Assembly (NCBI RefSeq): GCF_014205845.1
Contig: NZ_JACHCR010000021.1
Coordinates: 62,001 to 126,000, forward strand
Length of the DNA: 64,000 bases
Origin: Mucilaginibacter cryoferens
GTDB lineage: Bacteria; Bacteroidota; Bacteroidia; Sphingobacteriales; Sphingobacteriaceae
Direction: 5' to 3'
Shown here in pieces: positions 61,831 to 64,000 of the stretch; position 1 is the first letter of the stretch; every line of letters begins with the position of its first letter. The notes below the pieces were generated by a model. The model saw only the letters and a list, made by a program, of their open reading frames with translations, ran no database searches and was not told where the DNA came from. Both the position numbers and the translations under genes were made by a program.

Positions 61831-62262
61831 ATGAACGTGCAAGAACAAATCAAAAAGTACATTACCAGCCAACCAGAACCAAAGCTTAATGACATGAACC
61901 AGTTGCACATGCTCGCGCTTGAAGTGTTACCAGGGTGTAAATTATGGTTCGATGATGGTAAAAACAGTGAAGATAAGATTGTTAGTAACCCTACTATAGG
62001 CTATGGATTTCAAACAATAAAATATGCCGATGGAAAAACCAGGGAGTTTTTTCAAATTGGTATGAGCGCAAACAAAACCGGGATCTCTATTTATATTATA
62101 GGGATCAAGGATAAGACATACTTAGCCCAAACCTATGGAAAAGAACTAGGCAAGGCGAGTGTGACCGGGTATTGCATTAAGTTCAATAAATTAAAGGATA
62201 TAAACATTAATATACTTGAAGCGGCCATACGATACGGGGTTGAGGTTACCAGTGAAAATTAA
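61831..62262 (+). CDS. DUF1801-domain protein
   Basis: A 143-residue soluble protein of the DUF1801 type: LALEVLPGCKLWFDDG, TIGYGFQTIKYADGKTREFFQIG, GISIYIIGIKDKTYLAQTYGKELG. The domain has no known catalytic activity. Single gene. Confidence 0.82.
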   Translation: MNVQEQIKKYITSQPEPKLNDMNQLHMLALEVLPGCKLWFDDGKNSEDKIVSNPTIGYGFQTIKYADGKTREFFQIGMSANKTGISIYIIGIKDKTYLAQTYGKELGKASVTGYCIKFNKLKDININILEAAIRYGVEVTSEN

Positions 62263-62297
62263 ATTTCAAACGCAGGCAATACCATCTACCCAAATGG

Positions 62298-62684
62298 TTA
62301 AACCCTGGTGCTCTTCCACGCCCAGTAAACCAACACAGGCTGAAACAGTAATCTTATAAACCGTTTCTTATCGGTATTTAAGCCGAAAGCGCTTCTTTTA
62401 TGCTGATACTGGGAAATATTACCGGGGAAAACACCCACAAAAAATGCAGCCGCTATTTTCCCGGTTGCATCCCGGCATTTTTCTGGCGCAAAAGCCAAAG
62501 CACTCCCCAAAGCAATTTCGGCAATGCCCGAATATATAACCGTATCATCCTTTTTTAAGGGCACCCAATCTGGCACCTGGGCTTGAAAATCTTTCCGTTT
62601 AGTTGTAAGATGGGTGATACCCGCCAATATCAAACCTGCACCTAATAGCATCCTGGCAGCTGTTTTTATGTTTTCTTCGTTCAC
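62298..62684 (-). CDS. DoxX-like small membrane protein
   Basis: A 128-residue membrane protein with three to four hydrophobic segments (MLLGAGLILAGITHLT, IYSGIAEIALGSALAFA, IAAAFFVGVFPGNISQY, LLFQPVLVYWAWKS). It fits DoxX-like proteins; the THL and P-GN-Q motifs are usual in that group. Convergent with the DUF1801 gene (35 bp between stops). Confidence 0.75.
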   Translation of the reverse strand: MNEENIKTAARMLLGAGLILAGITHLTTKRKDFQAQVPDWVPLKKDDTVIYSGIAEIALGSALAFAPEKCRDATGKIAAAFFVGVFPGNISQYQHKRSAFGLNTDKKRFIRLLFQPVLVYWAWKSTRV

Positions 62685-62820
62685 TGTTGGTAGTTTTATA
62701 AGGTGGGTTATGCAAATACTATTCCATAAGCATTTACTCCCTTTTGCAACTTTACCGTTACATCGCCATTAACTCCTATTTTCTCATCAACTTTGTGCTT
62801 AAAGTTGCGTTATATATCAA

Positions 62821-63189
62821 ATGCTGTTGCAAAAGATCAAATATTTTCTGTTTCTCGCTGTGATTATGCTCACTGCCAAACCCTTTATTGGGTTTAGCGC
62901 GCATGAACACATGCAGGCAACAACAACACGCAGCATTGTAGTTAAAGCCTTTACCAAGCGCAAACAAGAGTACGCCGAAGACAGCGAATTTAATATGGCA
63001 ACCGTTCAGCAACAATTGGCCGAGCCCGTTACCACGCTGTTACTGCTTTTCTCTTTCCTGTTAGATCAGTTTTTTCCTTCAGTTTTTGCGGCTGTTAAAA
63101 ATGCTGCAAATGGCATATTGTTGGCAATACGCCTTAGCTTGTTCCCGGCCCAGCCGCGGTATCTGCTATCGGGCACCTTGCTTATTTGA
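62821..63189 (+). CDS. Small membrane protein of unknown function before the TolC-type gene
   Basis: A 122-residue protein with an N-terminal hydrophobic helix (YFLFLAVIMLTAKPFIGF) and a second one near residues 70-90 (LLLLFSFLLDQFFPSVFA). The middle is polar and basic. It lies 110 bp before a TolC-type gene and may belong to the same efflux unit; similar small genes often precede RND operons in this group. Inverted CAACTTT/AAAGTTG arms (62788-62794 and 62101-style partner at 62801-62807) lie in its upstream region. Confidence 0.5.
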   Translation: MLLQKIKYFLFLAVIMLTAKPFIGFSAHEHMQATTTRSIVVKAFTKRKQEYAEDSEFNMATVQQQLAEPVTTLLLLFSFLLDQFFPSVFAAVKNAANGILLAIRLSLFPAQPRYLLSGTLLI

Positions 63190-63299
63190 TCGTTTTCCTT
63201 TCGTGTTAACTGCTACCTGCAGTTTTATTTTGATGTACCTGCCGATACGGTAAGTGGCATCTTCTCATTTTTTTCTTAAATTTTAATCATCATCATAAG

Positions 63300-64000
63300 A
63301 TGTATCATCTTAAAAAATATGGATGCATAATCGGTTTATTGCTATTGGCAATAACCGGCCATGCCCAGCAAGCGGTAAGCCCTATCTCCTTAAAGGCTTT
63401 ACTAAACCGGGTTAATGATAAAGCCCCTACGTTAATAACAGATTCTGCCGCTATTGGCATTAAACAAGCCCAGGCTGCCGAAACCCGCAGCAATTGGCTA
63501 CCCAATCTTAAGCTTAATTACCAGGCCGATGTGGGTACCAATAACAATACAGCAGGCGGTTATTTTGGTTTCGGTATTATCCCATCCAACTCCAGGGGGG
63601 TACGTACAGAAAGTAATACCAACGCGGCATTAACCAATTTAGGCATTGCCGCTTTAGATTGGGAGGTTTACAATTTTGGCGCCTACAGGGCTCAAAATAA
63701 AGTAGCAGGTTCTGATATAACTGTAGAGCAAAACCAGTATCAGCAATCAAAATATCAGCTGCAGGCTTACACCATTGGCAATTACCTGCAACTATTGCGG
63801 TTACAGGATTACCTCAGCATACAGGCCCGCAACATACAGCGTAACCAGGAGATCAGGCGGTCTATCCAGTCGCTGGCCAAAAGCGGCATAAGGCCGGGTG
63901 TTGATACCAGCATTGCCGAGGCTGAGTTATCTAAAGCACGCCTTAACTATATCGAGCTTAATAACCAATACAAACAGGTACAGCTGCAACTATCAGCTAT
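63300..64000 (+). CDS. TolC-family outer-membrane efflux protein, C-terminus beyond window
   Basis: About 233 residues are visible from ATG 63300 (MYHLKKYGC), with a signal peptide ending near ITGHAQ (about residue 22). SPISLKALLNRVNDKAP and TRSNWLPNLKLNYQADVG are the usual start of TolC-type proteins, followed by the first long helices (NYLQLLRLQDYLSIQARNIQRN, partly shown). It would form the outer-membrane channel of an RND or ABC pump; adaptor and pump genes are expected to the right. Confidence 0.88.
   Translation, partial: MYHLKKYGCIIGLLLLAITGHAQQAVSPISLKALLNRVNDKAPTLITDSAAIGIKQAQAAETRSNWLPNLKLNYQADVGTNNNTAGGYFGFGIIPSNSRGVRTESNTNAALTNLGIAALDWEVYNFGAYRAQNKVAGSDITVEQNQYQQSKYQLQAYTIGNYLQLLRLQDYLSIQARNIQRNQEIRRSIQSLAKSGIRPGVDTSIAEAELSKARLNYIELNNQYKQVQLQLSA

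Noticed and set aside
62788-62807. 7-bp inverted repeat CAACTTT/AAAGTTG before the small membrane protein
   Set aside because: Too short to claim as an operator in this A+T-rich setting without conservation data.

Overview
The window looks like a chromosomal segment of a Bacteroidota bacterium of the Sphingobacteriaceae type, most like Mucilaginibacter or Pedobacter. This is inferred from gene content, not from a database match. The signs are a SusC/SusD pair, many lipoproteins with a short SPII signal, ASPIC/FG-GAP proteins, a mannobiose phosphorolysis cluster, TAnnTTTG-type -7 boxes and almost no Shine-Dalgarno sequences. Dispersed palindromic repeats fill most long gaps. I see no rRNA, tRNA or CRISPR array.

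Layout. 1-4.8 kb: an aromatic amino acid hydroxylase cut by the window edge, a flippase-like membrane protein, and the aguB-aguA pair that turns agmatine into putrescine. 4.9-21.2 kb: a long leftward block with susC, susD, a terminator, then a 1205-residue FG-GAP/ASPIC lipoprotein, a vanadium-haloperoxidase/PAP2-type lipoprotein, two paralogous haem-c/VCBS lipoproteins and a GH2 glycosidase. 22.1-25.4 kb: a GH3 beta-glucosidase divergent from a Nudix-winged-helix regulator, with a perfect 14-bp inverted repeat between them. 25.4-30 kb: a lipoprotein, a small protein, an M1 metallopeptidase and NhaA. 30.8-38.3 kb: a leftward galactomannan/mannobiose cluster (AraC regulator, SSS symporter, GH130 phosphorylase, AGE/cellobiose 2-epimerase, GH27 alpha-galactosidase). 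38.8-41.5 kb: an Mla-type lipid transporter.

41.6-44.1 kb is an A+T-rich accessory island: a GHKL ATPase whose N-terminus looks STAS-like, a free-standing STAS-like (DUF4325) protein and a PIN-domain nuclease, tightly packed, followed by a RelE/ParE-type toxin-antitoxin pair whose toxin has lost its C-terminus. This three-gene module is my best candidate for a little-described system.

44.4-50.5 kb: an XRE membrane regulator, a protein with long Gly-Gly-Thr repeats behind a 40-bp perfect palindrome, a DUF1080 protein, and an ArsR-SRPBCC-DoxX-DUF4256-YdeI operon with two apparent ArsR operators. 50.9-57.3 kb: an Hsp70-like ATPase, small proteins including a 40-residue one, an XRE regulator, and an ABM monooxygenase followed by an 891-residue VioB-like ferritin-fold protein without other violacein genes. 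57.4-64 kb: a phosphate transporter-Usp-phosphoesterase operon, small DUF1801 and DoxX proteins, and the start of a TolC-type efflux gene cut by the window end.

The carbohydrate genes form three distinct units: the susCD block with its oxidative-looking lipoproteins, the Nudix/GH3 pair, and the mannobiose cluster. The repeats occupy gaps between them and in several places reach into gene ends.
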